Positions 16,141 through 23,012 of a stretch of DNA of 42,933 nucleotides are shown here, one piece after another. Source of the stretch: a virus. The notes beneath the pieces are model-generated. The model had not been told where the DNA came from. It ran no database searches and was given only the letters and a program-made list of their open reading frames with translations. A program made the translations under genes and the position numbers. How positions within the stretch are numbered: the first letter of the stretch is position 1; each line of letters starts with the position of its first letter. The stretch is taken from the IMG/VR virus record IMGVR_UViG_3300032397_000032, positions 1-42,933 of that record; one strand, 5' to 3'.

Positions 16141-16586
16141 GCACGCTCGGAAATGTGCTGAGTAAAATCAGGCCCGCCGCCAATCGCAAGCGCTACCGCG
16201 CGCAGGGCAAGGCGGCAGTGAAGCTCGCCACGGGCAGCACGTCCAATGCCTGCGCCGCCACGGCCAGCCAGCCGCTGCTCGCGCTGGGCATTATCCCGCA
16301 CGTCATTCTCGGCGCACAGTCGCTGGCCGATACGTTGGAAAACCACGGCTGGGTACGCGAGCACAATCGCGGCGCAGTGCAGCCAGGCTGGCTGATCGTG
16401 TGCGAGGATGCGAACCACAACAAGCGCAGCGATCACGTCTGGTTTGCGCTGAGCAACGTGCGCCGCGACGGCAAGGCGCTGTGCTTCGATAACCAGGGCG
16501 TGCAGGGCATCAGCCAGCCGTACTGGCGCAATCTGGGCACTGGCGCACGCACGCCGATGTGGTACGCGCTGCGCCCCAAGGACTAG
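16137..16586 (+). CDS. CHAP/NlpC-like cysteine peptidase, candidate endolysin
   Basis: A 149-residue protein with the pattern of CHAP or NlpC-type amidases: Cys39 in STSNACAATA, then QPGWLIVCE near 82-90 (the usual L.pGDi.. strand), His100 in SDHVWFAL and an acidic/amide residue in FDNQG (118-120). No signal peptide, so it needs a holin for export; one lies upstream. Size fits a single-domain endolysin without a cell-wall-binding domain. It is the better of the two candidates for the true endolysin. Catalytic residues inferred by pattern. Confidence 0.6.
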   Translation: MSTLGNVLSKIRPAANRKRYRAQGKAAVKLATGSTSNACAATASQPLLALGIIPHVILGAQSLADTLENHGWVREHNRGAVQPGWLIVCEDANHNKRSDHVWFALSNVRRDGKALCFDNQGVQGISQPYWRNLGTGARTPMWYALRPKD

Positions 16587-16587
16587 C

Positions 16588-17016
16588 ATGGGCGAAGATA
16601 CCGACTTTGAGGTATTCGGCGAGGTTGACGATAACGGCGACATACAGCCCACGCGCCCTGAGCTGATCTATCTCAGCGGGCCGTTCGGCCTGCCTAAGAC
16701 GAAACGCGAGCGCGAACAGTTGGAGGCGCGCGCCGCCTACGCCGCGCACGTTGAAGGGCTGATCGTCGCCGAGGGCTACTTAGTTCATAACCCCTACAGT
16801 TCGACATGCTGTGACAGCAATCACGACATACCCCTTGGGGTATGGTACGCCTACGGTGCGCGCTGGGTACAGCGCTGCGATGCAATCTGCATGCTGCCCG
16901 GCTGGGATGAAAGCACCGGCTGCGCGTTGGAGCTGACGCTCGCGCGCGCATGGGGCAAAGGCGTGTACTGCTGGCAGGATAGCGTCGGGATGGTGGAATA
17001 CCCACCGGGAGAGTAA
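16588..17016 (+). CDS. DUF4406 / nucleoside deoxyribosyltransferase-like protein
   Basis: A 142-residue Rossmann-like protein. It begins its fold with LIYLSGPFG (residues 26-34), has a YLVHNPYS stretch, an RCDAICMLPGWDESTGCALE motif (95-115) and LARAWGKGVY. This is the layout of DUF4406 and the wider nucleoside 2-deoxyribosyltransferase superfamily, with the Glu after GC.LE as candidate catalytic residue. Phage members are thought to act in nucleotide handling or sensing; activity is not shown. The stop shares a base with the next ATG. Confidence 0.7.
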   Translation: MGEDTDFEVFGEVDDNGDIQPTRPELIYLSGPFGLPKTKREREQLEARAAYAAHVEGLIVAEGYLVHNPYSSTCCDSNHDIPLGVWYAYGARWVQRCDAICMLPGWDESTGCALELTLARAWGKGVYCWQDSVGMVEYPPGE

Positions 17017-17840
17017 TGGAAGGTTTACTGTTCGATATTGCGCTGACTGTAAACGAACCCTGTAACCTAACCGTATATTCCGATCTTCACCTTGACGCCG
17101 CAGGCTGCGCGCACAACCTGCTCAAGGCGCACATGGACAAACGCGCCGCGCTGCCTAACGCCGTGTTCGTACTGATTGGCGACGCCGGTAACTGGGTCAT
17201 GCCGCGCGATGAAAAGCGCTTCATGCCCAGCGTGCCGCTCGCCGAGTTGGCCGCCCGCGATGACTACATTAACGAAGCGCTTGACTACCACGAGAGGAAA
17301 CTACGCGGCTACCCGTGGGCCTTTCTGGGCATCGGCAATCACGAGCACAGCGTCCATAAGTACCACCATTTTGATGTGGGCCGTGAACTTGCGAAGCGGC
17401 TGGATGTGCCTTGCGGCGGATACAGCGGCTTCGCCCGCTGGCGTCTGCACGATGCGACGTGCAAAGTCAGCGCCTTCACGCTGCTGTATCACCACGGCTT
17501 CAGCGCCGGGCAGGCGGCTGGCGTGCCGCCGCCCGCATTAGCGCGCTGGGCGGCAGGTCACGAAGGCTGGGATTTGTGCTGCTACGGGCATAACCACAAA
17601 CTCGGCTTCCAGGGCATCGGGCAATGCCGCATGACTGATCGCGGAGAGATCGTCAGCCGAGACAGGGGCTTCGTTAACACCGGTTCATTTATGAAGGCCG
17701 AGAAGCAAGGCGGCACGCCGGATTACAGCGAAGTGGCCGGACACCCGCCGGTAATGATTGGCGCACCACTGGTACGCTTCGGCTATAGGCGCAGCAAACC
17801 CGTGCGAACATTTTGGAGCGTGGAGGTCGGCAGTGAGTAG
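17016..17840 (+). CDS. metallophosphoesterase (calcineurin-like)
   Basis: A 274-residue protein with the metal-binding motifs of calcineurin-like phosphoesterases in order: DLH (Asp23, His25), GDAGN (Asp56), GNHE (Asn108, His109), YHHG (159-161) and GHNH (191-194). All appear intact. It could hydrolyse phosphomonoesters, cyclic nucleotides or nucleic acid ends; the substrate cannot be read from sequence. It lies between the DUF4406 and DUF3310 genes in a late accessory cassette. Confidence 0.85.
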   Translation: MEGLLFDIALTVNEPCNLTVYSDLHLDAAGCAHNLLKAHMDKRAALPNAVFVLIGDAGNWVMPRDEKRFMPSVPLAELAARDDYINEALDYHERKLRGYPWAFLGIGNHEHSVHKYHHFDVGRELAKRLDVPCGGYSGFARWRLHDATCKVSAFTLLYHHGFSAGQAAGVPPPALARWAAGHEGWDLCCYGHNHKLGFQGIGQCRMTDRGEIVSRDRGFVNTGSFMKAEKQGGTPDYSEVAGHPPVMIGAPLVRFGYRRSKPVRTFWSVEVGSE

Positions 17841-18048
17841 CGCACTCGCCGAGCAGGAAGGCGGCTCGCACTACAAGGACTGCGCCATTCAGCCCGTGCA
17901 ATTCATTCACGCGAACGGCATCGGGTACTGCGAAGGCAACGTGATTAAGTACGTCACGCGCTGGCGCCACAAGGGCGGCGTGGCGGATTTGCGCAAGGCG
18001 ATTCACTACCTGCAAATGCTGATCGAGTTGGAGGATCAAGGTGGATAG
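17833..18048 (+). CDS. DUF3310 protein
   Basis: A 71-residue protein starting at GTG 17833, overlapping the previous stop. It has the DUF3310 signature: HYKDCAIQPVQFIHANGIGY, then EGNVIKYVTRW, then HKGGVADLRKAIHYLQMLIE. This short family is widespread in phages, often near nucleotide-metabolism genes. Its function is uncertain. A longer in-frame reading exists but lies inside the phosphoesterase gene. Confidence 0.85.
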   Translation: MSSALAEQEGGSHYKDCAIQPVQFIHANGIGYCEGNVIKYVTRWRHKGGVADLRKAIHYLQMLIELEDQGG

Positions 18049-18169
18049 CGCCGTGCGCGTCTGCTATGAACGCGTGCTGGCATGCCTGTGCGAGCTGCGC
18101 GGCTACGGCCTGAGCCGCTGGCACATCGCGCGCACCGTGGCGCTGCTGCTGTGGAGGAAATGTAAATGA
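18041..18169 (+). CDS. small basic Cys-containing protein (42 aa)
   Basis: GTG at 18041 behind GGAGGATCAAGG, overlapping the DUF3310 stop; the stop overlaps the next ATG (ATGA). The 42 residues are basic with four Cys (VCYERVLACLCELRG, and WRKC at the end). The two-sided overlap supports a real gene. No family recognised. Confidence 0.5.
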   Translation: MDSAVRVCYERVLACLCELRGYGLSRWHIARTVALLLWRKCK

Positions 18170-18915
18170 GACGCATCCTGATCGTGCTGCTCCTGCTGCT
18201 GTGCGGCTGTAACGACGGCGGCGGCAACTCATTCCCGTGGAAATCGCAGCCGCACCTTGGCGCAATCCCGCCAGTGATCGGCAAATGGTTCACGCCTAGC
18301 GCCACGCTGGGCTTCGATACGCAGGTGTACCACGCCGCAGGCGATACTACATCCATCCCGCCGTTCGTCGCCGCGTTGGCAGCGCAGAGCGCGCAGCAGG
18401 CCATCGGCGAGGTTATCCCATACTGCAAGGCATTCGGGCTGAGCTTCACGCAGGCGGCGAATCCCACAGTCACGGTGCGTTTCTATTACGGCCCGTGGAA
18501 GGCGCGGACTGCGGCGAGCGCGTTCAGCCTGGCGCTGCCGCCGTTCGCAGACTCGTTGATCGTCAGCAGCAAAACGTCCAGTTCGTATGCCACGCCGCCG
18601 CCCGCCAGCAGCAACTACCTGGGCTGCGCATACGTCAGCGCGCAGGATAAGAATATTCACGGCGCGGTCGTGTGGATTAACGCCTATGTGTGGCAGGATT
18701 TGAAACAGCAGGCGGCGTCGCGTCCTGAGCTGCACATGGACTGGCAAGCCATCGCTGCGCAGTTCGAGAACAGCGTGACGTGGCACGAACTGTTTCACGT
18801 CGTCGGGTTGAACGACGATCCGCTAGGCACAGCGCCGGGGCTGATGGTGTATCGCGCCCGCACGCCGCGCCCGTCGCAAACTGAAGCCGACGTGTGCGCG
18901 TGGCTGTATAAATGA
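18166..18915 (+). CDS. lipoprotein metzincin-like zinc protease
   Basis: A 249-residue protein. Residues 1-15 form a lipoprotein signal with lipobox LCGC (Cys15 as lipidated residue). The motif HELFHVVGLND (His207, Glu208, His211, Gly214, Asp217) matches HExxHxxGxxD, the metzincin pattern in which Asp replaces the third His, as in snapalysin-type enzymes. A Met in GLMVYR (227) could form the Met-turn. A fairly regular strand-rich domain precedes it. A lipid-anchored protease is unusual in a phage: it could alter the host surface, aid superinfection exclusion or be virion-linked. Activity inferred. Confidence 0.7.
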   Translation: MRRILIVLLLLLCGCNDGGGNSFPWKSQPHLGAIPPVIGKWFTPSATLGFDTQVYHAAGDTTSIPPFVAALAAQSAQQAIGEVIPYCKAFGLSFTQAANPTVTVRFYYGPWKARTAASAFSLALPPFADSLIVSSKTSSSYATPPPASSNYLGCAYVSAQDKNIHGAVVWINAYVWQDLKQQAASRPELHMDWQAIAAQFENSVTWHELFHVVGLNDDPLGTAPGLMVYRARTPRPSQTEADVCAWLYK

Positions 18916-19088
18916 GACTCGCTGCCGACTACGAATGCCAAGCCTGCGGCCACGTGTGGGAAGTGGAGCGCGAAGTGTCTGCGCCGCCCGTGCCGCCGAT
19001 CTGCCCGCATTGCCACAGCACGGACGTGCTGCGCCGCTACGATGCGCCCGCTATCGTGTGGCGCGGCGGCAAGCCTAGCGACGGCTAG
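18912..19088 (+). CDS. FmdB-type zinc ribbon protein (58 aa)
   Basis: A 58-residue ORF overlapping the protease stop (ATGA). It has Y.C.ACGHVWEVER, then ICPHCHS, two CxxC pairs at about 9-12 and 31-34, the FmdB-like zinc ribbon layout. Such proteins are common small regulators of unclear role. Its stop codon overlaps the stop of the facing minus-strand gene and both lie in one arm of a hairpin (19073-19090). Confidence 0.65.
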   Translation: MRLAADYECQACGHVWEVEREVSAPPVPPICPHCHSTDVLRRYDAPAIVWRGGKPSDG

Positions 19089-19090
19089 GC
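19073..19090. terminator. hairpin at convergent gene ends (possible bidirectional terminator)
   Basis: A perfect 7-bp inverted repeat, GCCTAGC (19073-19079) and GCTAGGC (19084-19090) with loop GACG. It contains the overlapping stop codons of the rightward late operon and the leftward lysogeny operon. No U-run follows on either strand, so intrinsic termination would be weak; a role in separating the two operons is inferred. Confidence 0.4.
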
Positions 19091-19297
19091 GTCGGGCTCC
19101 GGCTTGTGCTTCCACTGTGCCTGCGCCGCCAGCAGCGTCCGTTCGTAGTATTCGCGGCTGCTGTCCGCCACGCGCGCTCCCGCCTCTAACAGCCGCACCC
19201 AGTTGTATGACTTGCCGCAGAGCGCGGCGGCGCTGGCCTGGGAGAGGCCGAGCGCCAGCCGCAGTTCGCGGAGTTGCTGCGCGGTGAGGTTAGGCAC
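19085..19297 (-). CDS. small XRE-type HTH protein
   Basis: A 70-residue protein with a GTG start at 19297 preceded by AAGGAG and AGGAGAG on the minus strand; an upstream in-frame start at 19348 has poorer support. Residues 5-45 form a helix-turn-helix: LTAQQLRELRLALGLSQASAAALCGKSYNWVRLLEAG reads as an XRE/Cro domain (given here only in outline by its LRELRLALGLSQ start and VRLLEAG end). It may control the lysogeny operon or excision. Last gene of the leftward operon. Confidence 0.7.
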   Translation of the reverse strand: MPNLTAQQLRELRLALGLSQASAAALCGKSYNWVRLLEAGARVADSSREYYERTLLAAQAQWKHKPEPDA

Positions 19298-19523
19298 GCG
19301 GGTCTCTCCTGATCTCCTTGCGCCGTGACTGCTCGGCGAGCACGTCAATCGAGTTCAGTTGCTCGGCGCACTCGGCTGCATCCTCACGGGCCTGGTCGCC
19401 AGCACCCGGCACTAAGGGATCGTATTCGAAGTGCTTGGCGATTGCGCCAGTGCCGGTATGCTCCACTATAAAGCACCCGTCCCGCCAGCGATTGCGGACG
19501 GCTATCCATTTCTCTACTGCCAC
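19290..19523 (-). CDS. small unknown protein of lysogeny operon
   Basis: A 77-residue protein with a GTG start behind GGAGGTGTGAA. Starts MAVEKWIAVRNRWRDGCFIVE, includes an acidic middle (GAGDQAREDAAECAEQL) and a basic end (SRRKEIRRDPRA). Its stop overlaps the next gene by eight bases. The start region is nearly identical to those of the genes at 19826 and 23169. No family recognised. Confidence 0.55.
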   Translation of the reverse strand: MAVEKWIAVRNRWRDGCFIVEHTGTGAIAKHFEYDPLVPGAGDQAREDAAECAEQLNSIDVLAEQSRRKEIRRDPRA

Positions 19524-19607
19524 TTCACACCTCCGCTCCGGCGCTTTGCCGCGCCCGCGAGCTATTCATCGCCGCGCACCGTGCCCGCGCGGCTGGGCTG
19601 TCTCGTG

Positions 19608-19826
19608 CTAGCTCTCAACGCAGGCCGCGTGTACAGACCGCCCGTCGGACTCAATGTAGAAGCGCGTCTCATAGCCGACGGGAAATCCGCAGACGTGACA
19701 CAGCGCCGCCGCCCGGGCCCGATTGAGGGCGCAGTCCGTATGGCCGCACTGCTCGTTCAAGCACGGCCCGATCTCCTCACCCCGGAAGTTTTTAGCCCCC
19801 GGACTCGGCATGGTTCCTGCTGCCAA
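19608..19826 (-). CDS. small zinc-binding protein
   Basis: A 72-residue protein. A TTG start at 19826 is chosen because a strong CGGAGGTG lies just upstream; the ATG at 19862 would place that site inside the gene. Cys/His residues are arranged CLNEQCGHTDC, then CHVCG, then HAAC near the end, giving enough ligands for one or two zinc sites. Lies behind an extended -10 promoter (19853-19858). Function unknown. Confidence 0.55.
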   Translation of the reverse strand: MAAGTMPSPGAKNFRGEEIGPCLNEQCGHTDCALNRARAAALCHVCGFPVGYETRFYIESDGRSVHAACVES

Positions 19827-19852
19827 ATTACACCTCCGTTTCAAGATGTTAA

Positions 19853-19876
19853 AGTATAACATAGCGTTAGCGCTAT
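19853..19876 (-). promoter_or_regulatory. extended -10 promoter with inverted-repeat operator
   Basis: On the minus strand TATGTTATACT contains an extended -10 (TGTTATACT, -10 at 19853-19858); no good -35 is present. Immediately upstream an inverted repeat, ATAGCG-TTAG-CGCTAT (19861-19876), would overlap the polymerase site and includes TTAGCGC, like the elements in the repressor/cro region. Suggests repressor or HTH control of the leftward small-gene operon. Confidence 0.45.
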
Positions 19877-19877
19877 T

Positions 19878-19921
19878 GGGTTAAGCGCGGGTTAAATCCG
19901 CGTTAAGCTCTGGTTAAACGT
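19878..19921. repeat. four 11-bp iterons (GTTAA core) at 3' end of integrase
   Basis: GTTAA occurs at 19880, 19891, 19902 and 19913, exactly 11 bp apart; units are GGGTTAAGCGC, GGGTTAAATCC, GCGTTAAGCTC and TGGTTAAACGT. The last units overlap the integrase stop codon and final codons. Spacing of one helical turn suits cooperative protein binding on one DNA face. Could be a binding array for an HTH protein or directionality factor, or part of the phage attachment site. Confidence 0.65.
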
Positions 19922-21423
19922 GGCATGTATTTAACACTCGCGTAGACTGGGATGTTATTTCCGCCGCTGCTCAGTACGTCGCGCAGCACGAGCCGCAGGC
20001 CGTCACGGCGCACGTCAACCTGCTTCAGCACTCCCGCTATCAGCGCCCGCAGCTCGCGCCGCCTGCCCTGCTCCCATGCTGCCGCAATCAGGTTCACGCG
20101 CTCGGCTGTAGACGATGTGTCTACGATTGTAGACTGCGCGTCCACAGCCGCCGCTTCCAACTCCGCTGCCAGCCGCTCCGCTTCGCGCCGTGCTGCGCCT
20201 GCTGCCGCGTCCAACGCTCTAATCGCCTCCCCCGCCTCACTGTCCAGCGCCTTCAGCAGCCGCGCTTGCGCGCGTTTGTGCGCAGCCTGCGCCCTGCTGT
20301 GCTGCTTGCGCAGCGCTGCCACGCGCGCCCGCGCCTGCGTGAGTAGCGCGTCCGCACCCGCCCGCGCGCGCACGTACAGCTCGCCGGACTGACACAATTC
20401 AATAAGTGTAGGTATTACTATCCCTTCCAACTCGGCGGCGTCCAGTGCGCGCGGCATGTCGCCTGGATCGTCAACCGCTTCAATGGTGTAGTAGGGATGC
20501 GTGCGTTCATCGTAGCGCCGGTACACGCCGCGCCCGCGTGACGACTGTCCCCTGTATGTCACGCTCTGGCCTGCTTTGCCCGGCGGCGCGGTATAGCGCC
20601 AGTGCGAACATACTACCAGCCCTTGCAGCAGGTGAATGTAGCCGCTCGGCCTGCCGCGCCCGCCGCTGCGCTGCGCCGCCTGCCACAGTTCAGCAGGTAC
20701 CATGCAGTCATGCTCGGCGTGCGCCACGGTTGCGCCTTCGTGCACGATCTCGCCGAGATACCAGCGGCAGCGCACGATGCTGCTGACGCTGCTTTGCCAC
20801 CAACAGCCGCCGTTGACCGTCGGCACGTTGCGCGCGCGCAGGCTGGCGGCGATGTGAACCAGCGGCTCACCGGCAGCGACGCGGCGAAATATCTCAAGCA
20901 GGATCGGGTACGTCTCAGGATCACGGCAGCGCCCGCCGTTGCCATCCGCCATGCTGCCGAACGGACGCCCGCTCACCTGTATGCCACGGCTGCGCTTCAG
21001 CCGGTTGGTGGCGCGCAGCTTTTCGCTGGATTGCTCGACGGTGTATTGGTAGCTGCTCAGCAGCACGCTCAGCAGAAAGCGCCCGCTGGCCGTGGTCGTA
21101 TCAAACCCGCCGTCAACGGTGCTGACGTCAGCGCCGCGCGCCTGTATTTCATCGCGCAGAAACTTGGTGAACTCCGTAGTGCGCGCGATACGATCCAGCG
21201 TCGCCGCCACGAGCACCTGCGCTGCGCCACCATGCAGCAACGCGACCGCCGCCTGAAAGCCAGCACGATCCAGCCGCGTGCCGCTCAGCGTATCAGTGTA
21301 CTCGGCGGCAACTTCCCAGCCCTTTGCGGCGCAGTACTGGCGGCAGCGCTCTAGCTGCGTCGGGATGGACGTGGCCTGCTCCTCGGACTCAGTGCTGACG
21401 CGCGCATACAGGACGGCGCGCAC
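19903..21423 (-). CDS. large serine recombinase (integrase)
   Basis: A 506-residue protein. The N-terminal resolvase domain has the nucleophile Ser10 in YARVST, Asp77-Arg78 and Arg81 in LDRIAR, and a GGFDTTTASGRFLLSVL stretch. The recombinase domain follows (from about 140), then a region where the zinc ribbon should be and a long coiled coil (about 345-440). The zinc-ribbon site is unusual: GLVVCSHW has one Cys where a CxxC pair is expected, with no clear second pair. GTG start overlaps the stop of the upstream gene by one base. It would catalyse integration at attP, likely nearby. Confidence 0.9.
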   Translation of the reverse strand: MRAVLYARVSTESEEQATSIPTQLERCRQYCAAKGWEVAAEYTDTLSGTRLDRAGFQAAVALLHGGAAQVLVAATLDRIARTTEFTKFLRDEIQARGADVSTVDGGFDTTTASGRFLLSVLLSSYQYTVEQSSEKLRATNRLKRSRGIQVSGRPFGSMADGNGGRCRDPETYPILLEIFRRVAAGEPLVHIAASLRARNVPTVNGGCWWQSSVSSIVRCRWYLGEIVHEGATVAHAEHDCMVPAELWQAAQRSGGRGRPSGYIHLLQGLVVCSHWRYTAPPGKAGQSVTYRGQSSRGRGVYRRYDERTHPYYTIEAVDDPGDMPRALDAAELEGIVIPTLIELCQSGELYVRARAGADALLTQARARVAALRKQHSRAQAAHKRAQARLLKALDSEAGEAIRALDAAAGAARREAERLAAELEAAAVDAQSTIVDTSSTAERVNLIAAAWEQGRRRELRALIAGVLKQVDVRRDGLRLVLRDVLSSGGNNIPVYASVKYMPRLTRA

Positions 21424-21773
21424 TATTGCACGTAGCCCCAGAGGTAGCCGATTTTATTCCACTCGTTAGCGGACATGACAATCGTCTTTTGAATCGCCGT
21501 CTGCCCCTGCTTGAGCTTGACGCTGCGGCGAACGTCAGTCCGCACAATATCACCATCCGAGCCAGTCATAAAGTCCATGCAGCAGTCTCGCTGTACTGAG
21601 TCAACGCCGGAAAACTTAGCCGTGACGATGTATCGCCAGGTTACGTTTAAGTACTGCACGTTATCCTGATATTCAGCGTCGCACACGACTTGCGAGACGA
21701 TGAAACTCGGCTGCGGCTTGGCGGATGGCGCGAGCATTAGCAGCGCCGCCAGCAGAATCACATACCTATACAT
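21423..21773 (-). CDS. secreted protein, possible lysogenic conversion factor
   Basis: A 116-residue protein with a Sec signal peptide (MYRYVILLAALLMLAPSA, likely cleavage after SA) and a strand-rich mature part with Cys at VVCD and RDCCMDF. It lies between repressor and integrase, so it is probably co-transcribed with the repressor and made by lysogens. Such genes often change the host surface or block superinfection. No family recognised. Confidence 0.6.
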   Translation of the reverse strand: MYRYVILLAALLMLAPSAKPQPSFIVSQVVCDAEYQDNVQYLNVTWRYIVTAKFSGVDSVQRDCCMDFMTGSDGDIVRTDVRRSVKLKQGQTAIQKTIVMSANEWNKIGYLWGYVQ

Positions 21774-21775
21774 CT

Positions 21776-22654
21776 TTACTGCTCCCCGCCGGTTTCACCC
21801 GGCGTCAGTTCAAATGCCTGCCGCCTGTCGGGGTTATCGCCCGTGGCGGCAACGTCATCATATACCAGCCCGCCGCGCTTGCGCACTGGCGCGGTGTCCT
21901 GTATGCCCAGGTAGTTCGCCGCCCAATGGCCGACTACTATACCTGTGTACCTTATCTGCTCGTGCGCGAAGATCAGCGGCGGGTAGTCGGGATTGATGCT
22001 GCGCAGCGTCACGGATTCGCCGAAGTCATCCCAGTACGCCAGCTTGAGGTAGTCAACGTAGTCCTGTGTTGTCACTACCACCGGCATGCCGGGCCGCAGC
22101 ACCTTGCGCATGGCGTCGTGACTGCCATACCAGACGATCACTGTGTCATGCTGCCGGTAGATTGGCTCCATGCTATCGCCCTTGACGCGCAGGCCGAGCA
22201 CGCGCCCGCCCCACCACAGCACGTATGCTTGCACTGGCGTCGTATCTCGCGGATTGACGGTCACCCCGACCTGCTCCTCGCCATGCCCCGCAGCTACATT
22301 CCCATAAACTCGCACTCGCTTCACCGGCATTTGCAGCGGCTGCTGTAATGCCCTGATGATTGCCTGATTCGCCTTGAGCCACGGCTTAGCAAGCAGTTCA
22401 TCCCTAACCTCTGTGCAAATGGCAGTCAATGGAGTTAGATCGTCACGCCCCGCGAGTCCGGCAGCGAGCGCCGCTTCGTCCAACCCCAGTGCTCTCATTG
22501 TCTTTGAGATTGTGTCCCAATTGAGACTTTCCCATTCGCCTCTAAAGACGGCTGTGACCTGTTTAGGCCCAATGCCCGCCTTGAGTCGCACCTGATCTTT
22601 GCTTAAATCCAGTACGACTCGACGTTGCTCTAGCAGTTGTGCTAAAAGTCGCAT
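21776..22654 (-). CDS. CI/LexA-like repressor (HTH plus S24 peptidase)
   Basis: A 292-residue protein from ATG 22654, which has AAGG seven bases upstream; a GTG at 22681 would add nine residues. The N-terminal 70 residues are a helix-turn-helix (LSKDQVRLKAGIGPKQVTAV). The C-terminal part is an S24 self-cleaving domain: cleavage site Ala122-Gly123 in GNVAAGHGE, Ser161 in VKGDSMEP and Lys204 in DYLKLAYWD. It would keep lysogeny and be inactivated through RecA after DNA damage. The divergent promoter region with repeated elements lies directly upstream. Confidence 0.85.
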   Translation of the reverse strand: MRLLAQLLEQRRVVLDLSKDQVRLKAGIGPKQVTAVFRGEWESLNWDTISKTMRALGLDEAALAAGLAGRDDLTPLTAICTEVRDELLAKPWLKANQAIIRALQQPLQMPVKRVRVYGNVAAGHGEEQVGVTVNPRDTTPVQAYVLWWGGRVLGLRVKGDSMEPIYRQHDTVIVWYGSHDAMRKVLRPGMPVVVTTQDYVDYLKLAYWDDFGESVTLRSINPDYPPLIFAHEQIRYTGIVVGHWAANYLGIQDTAPVRKRGGLVYDDVAATGDNPDRRQAFELTPGETGGEQ

Positions 22655-22681
22655 ATCCGCCTTCAGTAGAAATACTACCAC

Positions 22682-22687
22682 ATTCTA
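22682..22687 (-). promoter_or_regulatory. candidate repressor promoter -10 (TAGAAT)
   Basis: On the minus strand TAGAAT lies 27 bases before the repressor ATG. No convincing -35 at 16-18 bp. The site overlaps the first TCTAGCGC element, consistent with autoregulation. Weak call. Confidence 0.3.
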
Positions 22688-22736
22688 GCGCCAGATGCTT
22701 GACAACCTCTAGCGCAGGTGATAGAGTCTTTAGCGT
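22684..22736. promoter_or_regulatory. three repeated operator-like elements (TCTAGCGC type)
   Basis: TCTAGCGC at 22684-22691 and 22708-22715, and TTTAGCGT at 22729-22736; spacings 24 and 21 bp (about two helical turns). The first overlaps the proposed repressor -10, the second sits in the rightward promoter spacer and the third covers the start codon of the Cro-like gene. This mirrors a three-site operator switch. A fourth related core (TTAGCGC) lies at 19867-19873. Confidence 0.55.
22699..22727 (+). promoter_or_regulatory. rightward early promoter
   Basis: Consensus -35 TTGACA (22699-22704), 17-bp spacer and -10 TAGAGT (22722-22727). Transcription should begin near 22733-22735, at the GTG of the Cro-like gene, giving a leaderless transcript. 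Confidence 0.7.
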
Positions 22737-23010
22737 GAACGATAGAACCGCACTTATTCAGGCCCGCGAACAGCTAGGACTCAGCCAGGCCGAGGCCGCG
22801 CTGCTGATCGGCTGCCACGCCAACACGATCCGCAACTGGGAGCGCGGGCTCGGCGGCCAGATGGGGAGCGTCATCGGCGCGATGATCGCATACACGCACG
22901 CGCTGCATGCATACCGCGACGCGCACGGCCTGACGCACGTCACGGACGCGCAGCTCAGCTTCGCCGTGCTGTTTCCCGACGTGGTAGCGCGCGCGCGGGA
23001 GGTGGCCTAG
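22735..23010 (+). CDS. Cro-like HTH regulator (leaderless start)
   Basis: A 91-residue protein starting at GTG 22735. Residues 5-40 form a classical HTH (IQAREQLGLSQAEAALLIG followed by NTIRNWERG). No ribosome site precedes it and the promoter predicts transcription from the start codon itself. It is the first gene of the rightward early operon, divergent from the repressor, the usual Cro position. The C-terminal half is helical and could serve dimerisation. Confidence 0.75.
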   Translation: MNDRTALIQAREQLGLSQAEAALLIGCHANTIRNWERGLGGQMGSVIGAMIAYTHALHAYRDAHGLTHVTDAQLSFAVLFPDVVARAREVA

Positions 23011-23012
23011 CC

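Noticed and set aside
19539-19580. Tiny minus-strand ORF (14 codons) before the gene at 19523
   Set aside because: No ribosome site and too short; likely leader sequence.
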